64,000 bases of DNA from Saprospiraceae bacterium UBA3362 (GCA_002360455.1 DEQQ01000096.1:62001-126000); one strand, 5' to 3'; positions 8,880-18,591 are shown, counted from the first letter of the stretch. Notes: a model not told the origin generated them from the sequence alone. Numbers and translations are program-made.

Positions 8880-9470
8880 ATGAAGATTGGCTTATTCTTT
8901 GGCTCCTTCAATCCGGTTCATGTAGGTCATCTTATCATTGCTCAGCACCTTGTCAATCAATCCGACTTGGATCAGGTTTGGATGGTAGTAAGTCCGCATA
9001 ATCCTCTAAAAGAAAAAGCTGGTCTGGCCAATGATCATGATCGATTATATCTTGTGAGACTGGCAACGGAGAATCATCCAAAGATTAAAGCCTCATCGAT
9101 CGAATTTGGTTTGCCTAAGCCCTCATATACCGTAGATACCTTGGCCTATCTTAAAGAAAAATATCCTGACTACAGTTTTAGTCTTATCATGGGGGGAGAT
9201 AATTTGGCCGGATTACATAAATGGAAAAATTATAAATACCTCATCGACAATTATGATATTTATGTTTACAAAAGACCTAATGCAAAACTTGACGACATTG
9301 AATTTGATACCAGTCGGGTAATCTTTTGTGATGCTCCCTTATTGGATATTTCATCTACAATGATCAGGACAATGCTTGCAGAAGGAAAATCGATTCAATA
9401 TTTTGTTCCCGAAGTGGTTTATAAGGAATTGATGAAAAGTTCTATGTACCCCAAGAAAAAATACAGCTAA
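8880..9470 (+). CDS. nadD: Nicotinate-nucleotide adenylyltransferase
   Basis: NadD adenylates nicotinate mononucleotide to deamido-NAD in NAD synthesis. The nucleotidyltransferase signature is clear: GLFFGSFNPVHVGHL at the N-terminus (HxGH motif), SLIMGGDNLAGLHKWKNY in the middle and ISSTMIRTML at the C-terminus. The frame could start at the TTG at 8874, but the ATG at 8880 gives MKIGLFFGSF, the usual start (196 residues, normal length). It follows dnaN closely on the same strand. Confidence 0.95.
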   Translation: MKIGLFFGSFNPVHVGHLIIAQHLVNQSDLDQVWMVVSPHNPLKEKAGLANDHDRLYLVRLATENHPKIKASSIEFGLPKPSYTVDTLAYLKEKYPDYSFSLIMGGDNLAGLHKWKNYKYLIDNYDIYVYKRPNAKLDDIEFDTSRVIFCDAPLLDISSTMIRTMLAEGKSIQYFVPEVVYKELMKSSMYPKKKYS

Positions 9471-9663
9471 GGTCAAAATTTCATGTTCGTTAATAAATGT
9501 AACCCTTAGAATAATCTTAATAAAATTTCGTTTAATAGAAATCAAGTTTAAAATTCAGACAAGAAAATCAAATCCATTCAATTTGAAAACACTTAATCCT
9601 CAAAAATAGAAGCTAATGAAAAATTATACTCAAGTTTTGAACACTTATAGATTAGAAGTTTCA

Positions 9664-12036
9664 ATGATCAGGGTTCTTTCAGCCTTAAGATTCAAGATTT
9701 TTGGTCTATCTTGTATACAATTGGGCTGTTTTCTCCATTTATTTTTGAGTATATGTGTTATTAATATACAAGCTCAAAGTAACCTTTCTATTGGTCAATG
9801 GGCAACACATTTACCTTACAATAAGGCATTTTCTGTTGCAAGCAGTGACGAATTTAGCTATTTCGCCACTGAGTACTCTATCTTAAAAGTGGATAAAACA
9901 GATCTTAGTTTTGAGAGATTAACAAAAAGCGAAGGACTTCACGGCAATATTATCAGTACCATATATTATCATTTCCCGACTCAGACTTTGGTGATTGCGT
10001 ACAGCAACGGCTTGATTGACCTGTATTCAAAAAACGGATTTAAAGCAGTATCCGACTTGCAAAATTTCAATAATATCCCAATTAATAAACAAATTAACTC
10101 TTTATCTTATGAAGATGATGAACATGTTTTTATAAATGCAGAGTATGGCATTAGCTCTTTAAATGTAGCCTCAGGAAGATTTGAATATAATGTTTTTACA
10201 GAAGGCAGATCCATTTACAAAACCGTAAAATATGGAGACAATACTTACGCAGCAAGTTCAAATGGATTGTGGCAATATAAAAATTCAAACCAAACTACTA
10301 TTCAAGATTTTTCCTCATGGATAAACAGATCGGAAGATAATTCAGGCTTGTATAGCAACACAAAAGTAAATGACGTAGAGCTGTTTGATAATAAACTATA
10401 TGTAGCCAGCAGTTCAAGCTTGTTTGTTTTGAACTCAGCCTCAAGATTTGATTTGTTGACAGATTTTAATGGATTCAATGTGCAGTATATCAAGCGCGGA
10501 CCATATCATTTAATTACCGGAATATCATGTGATGGAAACTGTTCAAACCAAGTTAAGTTGTTGGATAAAAACTCAAATTGGACCCAAATTGCAGTGGACT
10601 GTGTAGAGAAAAACATTGATGCTGTAGAAGATTCAAAGGGAGTAGTTTGGCTTGCAGATGAGCGATGGGGTTTTAGGTTTACAAGATCCGATTTGACCTG
10701 TGAAATTTTATTTGTAAATGCTCCAAGTACAAACAGCGTATTCGAAATTCTTCCTGCAACAGACGCCTTGTATATAGCTCCAGGAGGATATGACAATACT
10801 ATTACATATCAATATAAGGCAGATGGAATTCTCAAGTATCAAAACAACAACTGGACAGCACTGAATAACACAACGGTTCCTGTATTTGACTCAGTAGATA
10901 TGAGAGATATTGTAAGAGCTGTAGAGCATCCTGATAAAACGAAGATCTATTTTGCAAGCAACCAAAGAGGATTAATAGAGTACAATAAGTTAACACAAAA
11001 ATTTACTATCTACAATGACAAAAACTCTTCATTGCAGGCACCCAATGCAGACCCAACCAGAATAAGACTTACAGGACTAGCTTTTGATAAAAATAAAAAT
11101 TTATGGATCACCAGTTTTCTATCTCCGAAACCGCTTACAGTTTTTCGAGCAGATGGAAGCTGGCAATCTTTTGAACTTCCGGGATTTTCTAGTCAGGTAC
11201 ATGCCCTAGCTGTAGACAATCAATCCAACAAATGGATTTTACCAAGAGAAGCCAGCGGTGTAATTGTATTCAATGAAAATGATCCTACCAATACCAAAGA
11301 TGATGAAATCATTTTGCTTAATGATAGCAATACAGAAATCCAAAATAACCGAATCAATACTGTACAAATGGATTTGGATGGAGATATGTGGGTAGGCACA
11401 CCTGAAGGACCGGTGGTTTTTGAATGTACCTCATCCCTTTTTAAAGGAACCTGTAAAGGAACGAGAAAGAAATATGTGCAAGATGGAATTCCGTATTATC
11501 TGTTGCAATCCGAAGACATAACCAGCATTGCCATTGATGGTGGAAACAGAAAATGGTTTGGTACAAGAAATGGCATTTATGTTGTGTCAGCATCTACAGA
11601 TCAACAGATTCATATTTTTAATACAGAAAACAGTCCACTGTTGAATAACTCTATTATTGACATTGCAGTTGATCCTCTTAATGGAAATGCTTGGATAGGT
11701 ACAGAGGGTGGACTGCAAGTGTTCAGAACAGATGCAACAGTAGGTTTTGATAATTCTTTTATGTCAGAAGTTACAGCATTCCCCAATCCTGCAATGCCCG
11801 GATATAACGGCCCAATAGCTATTCGCGGGTTGTCCAGAGATGCTCGTGTAAAAATCACGGACGTAAACGGAAGATTGGTTTATGAGACCAATGCCAATGG
11901 AGGTGAAGCTATATGGAACGGAAGAGACTATCTTGGTAACAGCGCAGCCTCCGGTGTTTATTTGGTTTGGGCAAATACCACAAAAAACTTGGATAAAAGC
12001 ACAGGCATAGTTACCAAACTGGTCATCGTAAGATAG
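9664..12036 (+). CDS. PorZ-like T9SS beta-propeller protein with C-terminal sorting domain
   Basis: The protein has a signal peptide ending near INIQAQS. Two-component-regulator/PorZ-like propeller repeats follow over most of its length (for example QWATHLPYNKAFSVAS, IYYHFPTQTLVIAYSNGLID, NRKWFGTRNGIYV, GNAWIGTEGGLQVF). The C-terminal T9SS type A sorting domain is at about the last 85 residues (FPNPAMPGYNGPIAIRGL, GRDYLGNSAASGVYLV). This architecture and length match PorZ, a surface component of the T9SS that helps the sortase attach A-LPS to cargo (known from Porphyromonas). An ATG at 9616 in the same frame would add 16 residues, but the one at 9664 gives a more compact signal peptide. Confidence 0.85.
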   Translation: MIRVLSALRFKIFGLSCIQLGCFLHLFLSICVINIQAQSNLSIGQWATHLPYNKAFSVASSDEFSYFATEYSILKVDKTDLSFERLTKSEGLHGNIISTIYYHFPTQTLVIAYSNGLIDLYSKNGFKAVSDLQNFNNIPINKQINSLSYEDDEHVFINAEYGISSLNVASGRFEYNVFTEGRSIYKTVKYGDNTYAASSNGLWQYKNSNQTTIQDFSSWINRSEDNSGLYSNTKVNDVELFDNKLYVASSSSLFVLNSASRFDLLTDFNGFNVQYIKRGPYHLITGISCDGNCSNQVKLLDKNSNWTQIAVDCVEKNIDAVEDSKGVVWLADERWGFRFTRSDLTCEILFVNAPSTNSVFEILPATDALYIAPGGYDNTITYQYKADGILKYQNNNWTALNNTTVPVFDSVDMRDIVRAVEHPDKTKIYFASNQRGLIEYNKLTQKFTIYNDKNSSLQAPNADPTRIRLTGLAFDKNKNLWITSFLSPKPLTVFRADGSWQSFELPGFSSQVHALAVDNQSNKWILPREASGVIVFNENDPTNTKDDEIILLNDSNTEIQNNRINTVQMDLDGDMWVGTPEGPVVFECTSSLFKGTCKGTRKKYVQDGIPYYLLQSEDITSIAIDGGNRKWFGTRNGIYVVSASTDQQIHIFNTENSPLLNNSIIDIAVDPLNGNAWIGTEGGLQVFRTDATVGFDNSFMSEVTAFPNPAMPGYNGPIAIRGLSRDARVKITDVNGRLVYETNANGGEAIWNGRDYLGNSAASGVYLVWANTTKNLDKSTGIVTKLVIVR

Positions 12037-12043
12037 GTAAATC

Positions 12044-12421
12044 ATGGGGCAACAGGTCTGGACTTTTCAAGATCAAATGGGCACGGATCATAGCTTTGGT
12101 GTCTATCATGGAGAAGAAAGCGGACATGTATTGTGTTATCTTGATAACCAAATCTTGATTATTGATTTCAATATTTTACAAGACAAAGAATACAGCTTTT
12201 ATGTTCAAGAGGAATTACTTAATTTTCGTATCATAAAAACGAATGAAGAATTTCGTTATGATTTGCAAGTCGATACCGAATCCAATACACCTCTAAATCT
12301 ACAACGAAAATCGGAACAACGAGACAATAAAAAAATGATTATGATAGGAATTGTCATGGCTTTGTTGTTCATCAAATTGATTGTCTATCTGATTGTAAAA
12401 AATTTAGACAAAGCAAATTAA
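12044..12421 (+). CDS. Small protein with C-terminal membrane anchor, unknown function
   Basis: A 125-residue protein begins 7 bases after the PorZ-like gene, so co-transcription is likely. The first 95 residues look soluble and beta-rich, with many hydrophilic residues (for example YHGEESGHVLCYLDNQILII). A basic stretch QRKSEQRDNKK precedes a single hydrophobic helix at about residues 98-117 (MIMIGIVMALLFIKLIVYLI). That gives a tail-anchored or N-in topology. I recognise no family. The position suggests an accessory protein to the upstream T9SS gene, but this is context only. Confidence 0.7.
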   Translation: MGQQVWTFQDQMGTDHSFGVYHGEESGHVLCYLDNQILIIDFNILQDKEYSFYVQEELLNFRIIKTNEEFRYDLQVDTESNTPLNLQRKSEQRDNKKMIMIGIVMALLFIKLIVYLIVKNLDKAN

Positions 12422-12464
12422 TCGCAATTATTTTGGAGCGGCAAATGGCTTATTTCACTTGTTA

Positions 12465-12512
12465 CCTTGGTCGCGCTATCCGTTCGCGGGAGCTCACTGC
12501 TATCACGGCTAA
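12465..12512 (-). repeat. Dispersed GC-rich palindromic repeat, copy A
   Basis: On the minus strand this reads AGCCGTGATAGCAGT, then GAGCTCCCGCGAACGGAT, then AGCGCGACC. It is GC-rich inside an AT-rich gap and shares the core GAGCTCCCGCGA-CGGAT with the copy at 20925-20983. It lies just after the small membrane protein gene at 12421. Confidence 0.6.
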
Positions 12513-12788
12513 GTTTGCAGAAGTTTATTTTCATTTGAGTTCTTTTATTTATAAAACACCACTGAAGACCCAATTCCCAATGGGCTCAAATCCCTAAGAG
12601 AATGGACATTTAAACAATAACATAAAATAAATGGCCAATATGATTAAAATTATATACTTTAGCTTAATAAAATATCCAATTATTTGAGAAATTATTAATT
12701 TAATACTGTAATATAATATTACAAAATAATAGATATACAAAATATAAATTTTTTATTTTATCAATAATTTCAAAAAACAAAATAAAAT
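12513..12788. other. AT-rich intergenic region
   Basis: Very AT-rich DNA between the repeat copy and the next small gene. No gene, hairpin or clear promoter is seen. Confidence 0.5.
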
Positions 12789-12986
12789 ATGGAAAACAAT
12801 AACAATGACCTAAGAATTAGAAATGGATTTTTATGTTGGGGAGTTGGAGGTTTTTTAGGCTTTTTAAGCTGTGTTTTTACAATGACTGAGTTAATTCCCT
12901 CTATGAATAATTTTTTTCTTTACGGACTAACTTCTATAGCTATTTTGGTCGTTTTATATGGTTGCTATTTGATTTTTGAAAAATAA
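12789..12986 (+). CDS. Small two-helix membrane protein, unknown function
   Basis: A 65-residue frame begins with a polar MENNNNDLRIRNG and contains two hydrophobic helices at about residues 14-33 and 41-62, ending in a lysine. The pattern is that of a small integral membrane protein and is unlikely to arise by chance in this composition. I recognise no family and see no tight neighbour. It lies alone between AT-rich gaps. Confidence 0.5.
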   Translation: MENNNNDLRIRNGFLCWGVGGFLGFLSCVFTMTELIPSMNNFFLYGLTSIAILVVLYGCYLIFEK

Positions 12987-13051
12987 TGATCGCAGTGGAA
13001 TGACTTATTGATCTTGACCAAGTCCATTGAAATGGCCCATTTATTTGGCAT

Positions 13052-13816
13052 TTAATTTTTTGTATTCCAATGTTCTTCTAACAATTTATACTTCAAGAAA
13101 TTGCCATATGCAGAAATTTTTGCAATAGACCAACCTGCTTTGCCATCTAAAAATCCTAATCTTATTAGATAAGTATAAATCCATTTATAAACGGCACTGG
13201 CATACTTCATTATTCCGATATACTTTTTGCCTTTGATAAATTTACTTTTTGCCGCTATCTTAGAAAAATACTCTGTTTGTTTAACATGATCTTCAACAGA
13301 GTAGTAAGTATAATGCAAGATATTGCCCGGCAGATGAACACATTTTTGAGAAGAATCAAGGAGAATAAATTTATCATGTGGATTCTCACCACCCCAATGG
13401 CCGGAATTTTTATCCCAAAGTCTCAATTTTTTATCAGGATACCAACCTCCGTGTCTTACCCAATGTCCGGCATAATAATTAAGTCGATTCATAGAGTAAG
13501 CATTTTTACTCTCAGAATCTTTTACATGTAGAATCGAAGCTTTCAGAATTTCATCAAGACACTCATCGGCATCCAAGGATAAAACCAAATCATGAGTGGC
13601 TAAATTTTTGGCATAGTTTTTTTGTTCTATATGTCCTGAAAATGGATTTTGAATTATTCTACACTGATATTCATTGCAAATACTCAATGTCTTGTCATTG
13701 CTGAAAGAGTCTACAATCAATATTTCATCTGCCAAATCTTTTATTGACTCTAGACAACGAGCAATGTTTTTTTCTTCATTGAAACATATGATAACAACAG
13801 ACAGTTTGACACTCAC
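13052..13816 (-). CDS. Glycosyltransferase family 2 protein
   Basis: The 254-residue protein has a GT-A fold start, LSVVIICFNEEKNIARCLES, then DEILIVDSFSNDKT and a DxD-type motif in LSLDADECLD, which binds the nucleotide-sugar metal. The later YYAGHWVRHGGWYPDKKLRLW and DKFIL segments are typical of the LPS core WaaE/KdtX-like branch. The start codon is GTG at 13816. The likely role is adding a sugar to lipopolysaccharide core or another envelope glycan at the inner membrane. The substrate cannot be read from sequence. Confidence 0.88.
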   Translation of the reverse strand: MSVKLSVVIICFNEEKNIARCLESIKDLADEILIVDSFSNDKTLSICNEYQCRIIQNPFSGHIEQKNYAKNLATHDLVLSLDADECLDEILKASILHVKDSESKNAYSMNRLNYYAGHWVRHGGWYPDKKLRLWDKNSGHWGGENPHDKFILLDSSQKCVHLPGNILHYTYYSVEDHVKQTEYFSKIAAKSKFIKGKKYIGIMKYASAVYKWIYTYLIRLGFLDGKAGWSIAKISAYGNFLKYKLLEEHWNTKN

Positions 13817-13882
13817 AAGGAATCTATTACTAATTCATGAAATGAAAATAAACCGTCGAACGCAATGGAATAAAAGAGCATT

Positions 13883-14806
13883 TTAGTCATTGGTTTTTTG
13901 AATCATCATGGCTTGGATTTGTTTCATAGTTTTCTCCATTCCTTCTGCACTTCCATCCAAGAAAATGACATTGCCCTTGGAAGTTTCTGCAAAGTACTTT
14001 ACAGCTTCGGTCCACATGGAGAATAAAATTACATTAGTATCCAGATTAGCTTGTTTCATTTGCTCAGCAGCTTGAGTCATACCCTTGGCCACTTCTTCGC
14101 GGAATAAGGCAACACCCTGACCTCTAAGTTGAGCGGCTTCGCGTTCTGCCGCTGCTGCAATTTTTATTGAGTTTCCTTCCGCTTCAGCTGCTTTAGTCTT
14201 TGTAATTAACAACGCCTGACCCTCGTTTTCTGCTGCAGCTTTGAGGTTGTTACTTGCAACAACTCTACTCATAGATTCTATGATGGCTTTATCGAAAGTG
14301 ATATCATTTATCTGCAAATCCATAAGATGATATCCCCAACTTTCTAATACACTATCTACATGATCTTTAACAAAATCTACTATATCTTTTCTCAGTCCAA
14401 GAATTTCTGTTTGCTTTCTGGTTGCAACAAAAGCTCTTATGTTTCCTTCTACAGTTCTAACCAACGCTTGCATAAAGTCTCTTTCGCTGATAAATTTAAA
14501 TGCAACATTTTTTATGGTCTCCTCTTCATGATTCAACACACTGTAAAGAAGCATCGACTTAAAATATACATTGGCTTGGTCTGAGGTTACAGCTTGAAAC
14601 TCTAGTTCTACTGATCTGTTTTGAATAGAAATTCGTTTGTAAATATTTTCCAACAATGGAATTTTAAAATTCAATCCCGGTCTAAGTATTCTGGAATATT
14701 TCCCAAACATGGTGATAACAGCAACAGTTCCTTGATTTACGGTAACTATCCCAAAAACGAAGACAATAAGCAATAAAACTGTTGCAACTATAACAATCGG
14801 TGACAT
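13883..14806 (-). CDS. SPFH/band 7 family membrane protein
   Basis: This 307-residue stomatin/QmcA-like protein has an N-terminal membrane helix (residues about 3-22, IVIVATVLLLIVFVFGIV). An SPFH domain follows with FGKYSRILRPGLNFKIPLLE and RSVELEFQAVTSDQANVYFK. A long Ala/Glu-rich helical region at about 190-260 carries AAAENEGQALLITKTKAAE. Such proteins oligomerise on membranes and scaffold proteases or microdomains. No NfeD partner is next to it, unlike the common SPFH-NfeD pair. Confidence 0.9.
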   Translation of the reverse strand: MSPIVIVATVLLLIVFVFGIVTVNQGTVAVITMFGKYSRILRPGLNFKIPLLENIYKRISIQNRSVELEFQAVTSDQANVYFKSMLLYSVLNHEEETIKNVAFKFISERDFMQALVRTVEGNIRAFVATRKQTEILGLRKDIVDFVKDHVDSVLESWGYHLMDLQINDITFDKAIIESMSRVVASNNLKAAAENEGQALLITKTKAAEAEGNSIKIAAAAEREAAQLRGQGVALFREEVAKGMTQAAEQMKQANLDTNVILFSMWTEAVKYFAETSKGNVIFLDGSAEGMEKTMKQIQAMMIQKTND

Positions 14807-14951
14807 AAAATAAATTTAATGGAACAAAAGTGATGAAATAATTTGATTTTATATGAAACTAACAAAAGATTTTCATACTTCGTTCCATCCTATCTCTGTG
14901 ACGGTTTAGGCCGAAATCTGATTTCCATTTTTAAGTTCAACATCAAATGTC

Positions 14952-16976
14952 TTAGAACTTTGTCAATTTCTTAGTTATAATGGATTGATCTTCAATTCTA
15001 AATTGAACGTAATAAACTCCTGCCAAAATATTTTTTATATCCAATTCATGTTGCCCTTTTCCAAAAAATTGTTTTTCTTGACGACTTAGCCTTTGGCCTT
15101 GATTATTGTACAGTTCATAGGATAAAAATGCATCTTCATCTAAATTGATGAAATAGGAATTGGATTGATTTACTAAATGCAGATCTAAGCTTCTTAAATC
15201 TTCTTGAGTAGACGTATTGCTTGTGATGGTTGTGCTCAATGTGACAACGCCGTATGCAGGAATTGAGAAATTCGTTGCGCCATTAGTTAGGCTTCCCGAT
15301 GTATTTTTAAGATACGAATTATTGCTACTGGTCACAAATTGAATAGGATTGGTTTTCAAATTAGTACGACCATTAATCACTAAACTGCAATTTTTAGTTT
15401 GATTCCCTGCATTAATCAAAACCGTTACTAAATTTCCCGTAGAATCATTGAAATAAGAAGAAGCATAAAGATCGTTTTGGTTAGTCACTGTGTTTACCCT
15501 CACCATATTGGGTCTAACCCATTTCATAAAATGCTTGACCGCTGCATATTTTGGTGATGTTTCTCCAAGGGCTATGCTTGTTAACCCCTGATCGGTGACA
15601 GTCCCGGTAGAATTTACATCCGTAAATGTCCAATAAAGCCAAGCGGACTGCAAACCTGTAGTCAAAGCATGATGTATTTTAAGGGCAATACTCCAACCGC
15701 CATTACTAGGAAATCCCGAACCGGGATTAAGCCATTGATTGACCTCTCCCGAGGTTTCGGTCATCCATGATTTTTTATTAAATGAAGTAAATCCTTTGAC
15801 ATTGGCAGGGATTCCAGGAGCAGGACTTGTTGTCCACCCATTTGCCCACCAGTTCCACAAATTGGAGTTCGCTCCTGCACTTGAAACTCCATTATAGTCG
15901 TAGCCATGGATGCAGTAAAAATCCACTGCTTTCAATGCCGCAGTATCTTTTGCTATATTGGCTAGATATTGTAGATTTTTATGAACAGGGCCACCATACT
16001 CCCACATACCGTATGCATCGCCTCCCAAGAGATCTTCAGGTCCCATGAGCCTGATATTTCTAAGTTCAGGATATTGATCAAATTCAGCTCTGATCAGTTT
16101 CAGTGCAGTAATGTATTGAGAAGATAATGGATAGCTTGCGCTATTATAGAATTGCTCAAAATTCAATTCGTTTTGGATGCTAATGGCATAAAACTGTACT
16201 TTATGATATCGTTGATAACCTAAAATGTAGGCTGCTGTTGACCTTGCAAACTGCGTAAGAGAAGAAGTTCTCCCCGTACCACCCTGAGAGGCATCATTGA
16301 AAACTTCTAGTGGAGTATTGCTAACATCCAATCTGCCTCCGGCAAAATTTCCTCCCCATATAAAAGGCCATTTGGCTCCATTTATGGGACCAGGCCACCA
16401 GTCTTGATTGTAAGCATTTCCACTGCTCACTTTTACCCAAGGCACAGGAGACCACAATGAACCTATTAATTTGAAATCACCCAGTTGGTTTTTTTTCGAT
16501 AAGCCTGCGCTTATGGCACCATTGGGGCTATAAACGAAGTATTTCACATTATCTTCAATATTAGGGCCCATAACGGCAATGGGAGCGTTTCGACCGCCAA
16601 ATAGTCTTCCATAATCGTTGGGTCCTGTATAAGTTCGAACCCTATTTTTTTCAGGCCCATCGGGATTGGAAGGGTCTTCAAGATTAAAAACCGATTTCAC
16701 AGAACTGCCCATAAACCAAGGAGAAAAATAACTTAAATCAGAGTAAGGACTTCTTAATTTTGGAGTAAGATCTACTCTGTATATGCTGGCGGCAAGATCG
16801 TCATAATAAAGTTTTTGCCATCTGGAATCATTGACCTCATCATTGCCTTGATGACAACCGAATCCATCAATGGTTTGAAATTTAGAGTTCAAGTTTATGT
16901 TTATGGTCGACTGAGCAATAATTAAACTTTGGATAAGAGCAAATAGTATTAGGTAAAGTTGTTTTTGGAATTTCAT
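14952..16976 (-). CDS. Glycoside hydrolase family 30-like protein with T9SS sorting domain
   Basis: The protein has a signal peptide (MKFQKQLYLILFALIQSLIIAQ), then TIDGFGCHQGNDEVND, typical of the GH30 (beta/alpha)8 barrel. YAISIQNELNFE near residue 270 carries the likely acid/base Glu, and SWMTETSGEVNQW near residue 405 the likely nucleophile Glu. A beta-sandwich follows, then a C-terminal T9SS sorting domain (YELYNNQGQRLSRQ, DIKNILAGVYYVQF). The ATG at 16976 is used, since the upstream frame would need a TTG at 16985. GH30 covers several activities (glucosylceramidase, xylanase, beta-1,6-glucanase), and the substrate is not decidable here. It would act outside the cell or on the surface. 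Confidence 0.85.
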   Translation of the reverse strand: MKFQKQLYLILFALIQSLIIAQSTININLNSKFQTIDGFGCHQGNDEVNDSRWQKLYYDDLAASIYRVDLTPKLRSPYSDLSYFSPWFMGSSVKSVFNLEDPSNPDGPEKNRVRTYTGPNDYGRLFGGRNAPIAVMGPNIEDNVKYFVYSPNGAISAGLSKKNQLGDFKLIGSLWSPVPWVKVSSGNAYNQDWWPGPINGAKWPFIWGGNFAGGRLDVSNTPLEVFNDASQGGTGRTSSLTQFARSTAAYILGYQRYHKVQFYAISIQNELNFEQFYNSASYPLSSQYITALKLIRAEFDQYPELRNIRLMGPEDLLGGDAYGMWEYGGPVHKNLQYLANIAKDTAALKAVDFYCIHGYDYNGVSSAGANSNLWNWWANGWTTSPAPGIPANVKGFTSFNKKSWMTETSGEVNQWLNPGSGFPSNGGWSIALKIHHALTTGLQSAWLYWTFTDVNSTGTVTDQGLTSIALGETSPKYAAVKHFMKWVRPNMVRVNTVTNQNDLYASSYFNDSTGNLVTVLINAGNQTKNCSLVINGRTNLKTNPIQFVTSSNNSYLKNTSGSLTNGATNFSIPAYGVVTLSTTITSNTSTQEDLRSLDLHLVNQSNSYFINLDEDAFLSYELYNNQGQRLSRQEKQFFGKGQHELDIKNILAGVYYVQFRIEDQSIITKKLTKF

Positions 16977-17179
16977 ATGGACCAATTTAAATTTTTATTG
17001 AGTTAAAAATTAGACCCTAAAAGTAGAGCTTTTGTTGCTTGTAGAGATATGTATTTTACAAAAGGAGGATAGATTTTTGTGAGCGGAGGAATTGTCTATT
17101 AATTTATTGAAAAAAATATTGTCACACTACAATTCCTGTCCAAAACTTATCTTTGACAGTTCAAATTCAAAAATATTCT

Positions 17180-17800
17180 ATGAATCAGGCAGTAGATCTT
17201 TATCTTCAGGACGGATGCGGCAGGTGTAAATTTTATGCAACTCCAAAGTGCAAGGTCAACACATGGAGAGAGGAGCTCGTTTTGCTGAGACAAATTGTTT
17301 TGTCTACGGGTCTAAAAGAAGAATTAAAGTGGAGCTTTCCATGTTACACATTTGAATCTCACAATGTAGTAATGATTGCGGCGTTCAAAGATTATTGTGC
17401 TGTCAGTTTTTTTAAAGGAGCTCTGTTGAAAGATAACGATAAGCTTTTGTCCAGTCACGGCAGTAGTTCTCAGGCTGTAAGAATTATTAAATTTTTATCT
17501 GTAGATGAAATCATTGAAAAAGAAAATAAAATCAAAGAGTACATTCAAAATGCAATAAATAATGAGCTAAAAGGACTTAAAATTCAGTTCAAAAAAAATC
17601 CGGAGCCTATTCCTGCTGAGCTTATGACGGCTTTGGATAAATTCGAACAACTCAAGACAGCATTCAACGCTCTGACTCCCGGGAAACAAAGATCTTATAT
17701 TCTTTATATTTCGCAAGCCAAACAGACTGTTACAAGAGAGAAAAGAGTCGAACAGTGCATTCCAAAAATTTTACGCGGAGAAGCGTTCTTACAAAGATAA
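17180..17800 (+). CDS. DUF1801/YdeI-OmpD-associated family protein
   Basis: The protein has an N-terminal Cys-containing segment (DGCGRCKFYATPKC), a DUF1801-like core (KWSFPCYTFESHNVVMIAAF, CAVSFFKGALL) and a C-terminal YdeI-type region (LTPGKQRSYILYISQAKQ). The frame is open from a TTG at 17153, but that TTG overlaps a -7-like TATCTTTG at 17149-17156, so the ATG at 17180 is preferred (206 residues). The function of the family is not established. Its last bases overlap the end of the minus-strand PH-domain pseudogene. Confidence 0.8.
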   Translation: MNQAVDLYLQDGCGRCKFYATPKCKVNTWREELVLLRQIVLSTGLKEELKWSFPCYTFESHNVVMIAAFKDYCAVSFFKGALLKDNDKLLSSHGSSSQAVRIIKFLSVDEIIEKENKIKEYIQNAINNELKGLKIQFKKNPEPIPAELMTALDKFEQLKTAFNALTPGKQRSYILYISQAKQTVTREKRVEQCIPKILRGEAFLQR

Positions 17801-18217
17801 TTTCTTGTTTTTTAGCCTTACTTCAATGTTCGGATTTATTGTTATCAATTCTTCAATAAATTTTTGTTTGAATTTTGGAGAAATCAAAACTGAGTAACTC
17901 ATTCCAAATTTAATCTTCAACCGCTCTGTTGAAAGGGCAGGCGAACTCGCAGATTCATTTGTTTCTGATATACTAGTAATTGAATTAATGAGTATCTCTT
18001 TTCGGGAGGAAAGGCCACAAAAAATGATTCAGGATTCTCCTGAAATAAGATAATAGCTATTTAAAAAAAGAGTAGCTGTAAATAATAAACACAAAATTAG
18101 GAGAATAATAGCGAGCCAACTTTTCACAACAATTGCAGAGAATAAGGCAATATCAGAGCTTGCAATAAGTGGAAGTACAACTTCAAGCCCTATTTTTGAT
18201 CTGTATATTTTTTTTAT
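17789..18217 (-). pseudogene. PH domain-like protein gene, broken by an in-frame TGA and lacking ATG
   Basis: Reading the minus strand from 18217 gives one frame of 142 codons to a TAA at 17791-17789, interrupted only by a TGA at 18031-18029 (codon 63). Before the stop the frame reads YRSKIGLEVVLPLIASSD and a hydrophobic pair of helices, then YYLISGES. After it come EILINSITSISETNESASS, PALSTERLKIKFGM, YSVLISPKFKQKFIEELI and INPNIEVRLKN. The second half matches small bacterial PH-domain (bPH-like) membrane proteins. The first codon is ATA, preceded directly by an in-frame TGA, so the start is also lost. Both lesions argue for a decayed gene, although a sequencing error at one site is possible. 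Confidence 0.75.
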
Positions 18218-18249
18218 TCAGCAAAGATTAAGAGTGTTTTCGGAATATA

Positions 18250-18582
18250 TCAATTTCTAATGCGCTCAGTCGGATAAATTTCTTCTACAACCTGTAAAAT
18301 AGTTCTAAAAGCCACAAATCGATTGGCGTATTTTTCTATATGTTTTTTCTGAAGAGCCGGTGCACACAGAGCCATATATTTTTGCAATCCTTCCATAGAG
18401 AATGCATCATATTGGAGAGCATAGGTTACGCCATCAGGCTCATCGGTATCCAATTTCGAAATTCTACATTTATTAAAGTATCCTGTAGCCAATACCTCAG
18501 GAATATGCTGTGACTTCATCCAGCTCAACCATTCATCATGGATTACGGGATCTATTTTGACGGTTACATTATAAATTACCAT
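18250..18582 (-). CDS. DUF4286 family protein
   Basis: A 110-residue protein with MVIYNVTVKIDPVIHDEWLSWM, HIPEVLATGYFNKCRI and YALQYDAFSMEGLQKYM, the pattern of DUF4286, a small ferredoxin-like (dimeric alpha-beta barrel) family common in Bacteroidota. Function is unknown. It lies 9 bases after the TPR protein gene on the same strand, so it is probably co-transcribed with it. Confidence 0.85.
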   Translation of the reverse strand: MVIYNVTVKIDPVIHDEWLSWMKSQHIPEVLATGYFNKCRISKLDTDEPDGVTYALQYDAFSMEGLQKYMALCAPALQKKHIEKYANRFVAFRTILQVVEEIYPTERIRN

Positions 18583-18591
18583 GATCTTGTT

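Noticed and set aside
12789..12986. Treating the 65-codon membrane protein as a shadow or chance ORF
   Set aside because: Two clean hydrophobic helices with polar ends are unlikely by chance, so I kept it as a gene with moderate confidence.
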